Shown here: positions 63,103 through 64,000 of the stretch, piece after piece
Numbering within the stretch: position 1 is the stretch's first letter
Layout: each line of letters begins with the position of its first letter
Origin: Nevskia ramosa DSM 11499
GTDB lineage: Bacteria; Pseudomonadota; Gammaproteobacteria; Nevskiales; Nevskiaceae
Reading direction: 5' to 3'
Assembly (NCBI RefSeq): GCF_000420645.1
Contig: NZ_ATVI01000006.1
Location: forward strand, 248,001 to 312,000
Length of the DNA stretch: 64,000 nt
Program-made: the position numbers and the translations under genes
Notes under the pieces: model-generated
Seen by the model: the letters and a program-made list of their open reading frames with translations, nothing else
Told to the model about the DNA's origin: nothing
The model's database searches: none

Positions 63103-64000
63103 TCAGCCCGCGGGCGATGGGTTGATGACGCCGTTGCTGCCGTTCGGCGCGCCGCCGAGTGGCGTCTTCAGGTACGGAAAGGTGACGTCGAACTGCGAAG
63201 CGTCCTGCAGCGCGCCATCGGTGTAGACCTGATAGGCACCCTCGGGCGTGCGGTTCGGATTGGCGGTGCCGAGCAGGAAGCCTTCGACCACCGACAGTTC
63301 GATGTCGACGACGTCATCACCCGGACGACGGCCGTTCGGGAAGCCGGCCGGATCGCAGCCCGGATTGGTCAGCACCAGTTCACCGGTCGGCGTGAAGCAC
63401 AGCGCGGCGCCGACATTGACCTGGGCAGCCGCCGGAGTCGCAGCGATCGCCGTGTTCAGACGGAGCATTTCGGAGGCGACCACACCGGCCGGCTGATTGA
63501 CGTTGGCAACGCCGGTCAGGAACGCGGCGACGATGTCGTTGCGCGGCACCGGCGGCACATTGGCTGCAGCGCCGAACAGCACGTTGAGCAGCACCGGCAG
63601 CGTCGGGTTGGTGACGTAGGCAGCGAACTGACCATCGTTCTTCGGCTCGGACGCGTTGAACTTGTCCTTGTCATCGATGCCGATCACCACTTCATTGACC
63701 AGCGGCGAACCGAGGCGCGAAACCTGGGTCCAGGCGCCACCGGACACTTCCGGTCCGAAGGTGCGCGGGCTCGGGCCGGTGGCGGTGACCGGGCCCTGCG
63801 GCGCCGGGTTCAGCACTCGGGCCTGACGCAGGCTGGACGTGGTCCAGGCACCGATGATCGGCTGCGCGGTGGAAGCCGTCAGGCAGCTGGTCGGCACTTC
63901 CAGTGCCAGGGTGGTGACGTTCTTGTAGGCGGTGGCGCTGCCTTTCGAATCACGCGGCGTGACGCTGGCCAGCGGCACCAGGTTGACCAGATCGAACACT
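63103..64000 (-). CDS. DUF4331 domain-containing protein, C-terminal part (5' end outside the window)
   Basis: The frame is open to the right edge and ends at 63103, leaving about 299 residues. The segment VSRLGSPLVNEVVIGIDDKDKFN is the hallmark of DUF4331. Further on are FPNGRRPGDDVVDIELSVVEG and the C-terminal PYLKTPLGGAPNGSNGV. DUF4331 proteins are exported and of unknown function. An internal Met near 63999 is not the start. Together with the lipoprotein and the convergent DUF6279-TPR-HupE operon it makes up a cell-envelope neighbourhood. Confidence 0.88.
   Translation of the reverse strand, partial: VFDLVNLVPLASVTPRDSKGSATAYKNVTTLALEVPTSCLTASTAQPIIGAWTTSSLRQARVLNPAPQGPVTATGPSPRTFGPEVSGGAWTQVSRLGSPLVNEVVIGIDDKDKFNASEPKNDGQFAAYVTNPTLPVLLNVLFGAAANVPPVPRNDIVAAFLTGVANVNQPAGVVASEMLRLNTAIAATPAAAQVNVGAALCFTPTGELVLTNPGCDPAGFPNGRRPGDDVVDIELSVVEGFLLGTANPNRTPEGAYQVYTDGALQDASQFDVTFPYLKTPLGGAPNGSNGVINPSPAG

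Overview
The window is GC-rich, densely coded chromosome from a gammaproteobacterium. Supporting gene orders are hslVU followed by DUF971 and ubiE-ubiJ-ubiB, yibN-grxC-secB-gpsA next to envC-ctpA, a his operon running into tatABC, ampD-ampE, and a two-subunit glyQS. Two AlkB alkane hydroxylase loci, each with a rubredoxin, together with methanol/PQQ-dehydrogenase maturation genes (mxaCKL) suggest a hydrocarbon- or alcohol-oxidising member of a Nevskiales/Solimonadaceae-like lineage. That placement is an inference from gene content, not a measured one.

Layout: 1-1759 is the end of an mxaC-mxaK-mxaL operon. 1756-5462 (minus) holds gmhB, a REP-pair repeat, glyS and glyQ. 5670-10954 is the nitrogen block: a small secreted protein, glnA behind a sigma-54/NtrC-type control region, a DUF4124 protein, glnL (ntrB) and glnG (ntrC). 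The 3' end of ntrC is followed by an unusual tandem repeat. 11285-13250 is hslVU behind a sigma-32-like promoter. 13240-15696 is a LysR regulator divergent from alkB1 and a rubredoxin. 15816-18902 carries DUF971, peptide deformylase and a divergent AraC/aldo-keto reductase pair. 18995-22487 is ubiEJB plus DUF4112. 22566-25274 (minus) is ctpA and envC. 25326-27838 is yibN-grxC-secB-gpsA, with a diverged duplicate of the gpsA 5' end. 27845-33201 is a glycosyltransferase cluster, probably for LPS core or a related glycan, followed by trmL. 33740-39421 holds a small exported protein, an M16 protease, and ampD-ampE plus a BtuF-like protein. 39381-41380 is a two-component system. 41479-46345 is hisBHAFE-tatABC, with no hisI in the run. 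46497-48585 carries a lipoprotein, an SDR, a small membrane protein and SlyD. 48651-53766 has two paralogous exported S9 peptidases around an exported methyltransferase-like protein. Then come metH (53946-57746), alkB2 and a second rubredoxin (57927-59372), and a cell-envelope cluster of DUF6279 lipoprotein, TPR protein, EF-hand-containing HupE/UreJ protein, small lipoprotein and a DUF4331 protein (59523-64000).

Most of the window is ordinary core genome. The most unusual signals are two short terminal gene fragments, one at the ntrC 3' end and one at the gpsA 5' end. They differ from the neighbouring intact genes largely at synonymous positions and look like scars of allele replacement. Others are a pair of unassigned paralogous glycosyltransferases bracketing a GT9 and a GT4 gene, a GmhB-like phosphatase without its zinc ligands, an exported SAM-methyltransferase-fold protein, and a HupE protein with a textbook EF-hand loop next to DUF4331. 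No CRISPR array, rRNA, tRNA, transposase, integrase or phage gene was recognised.
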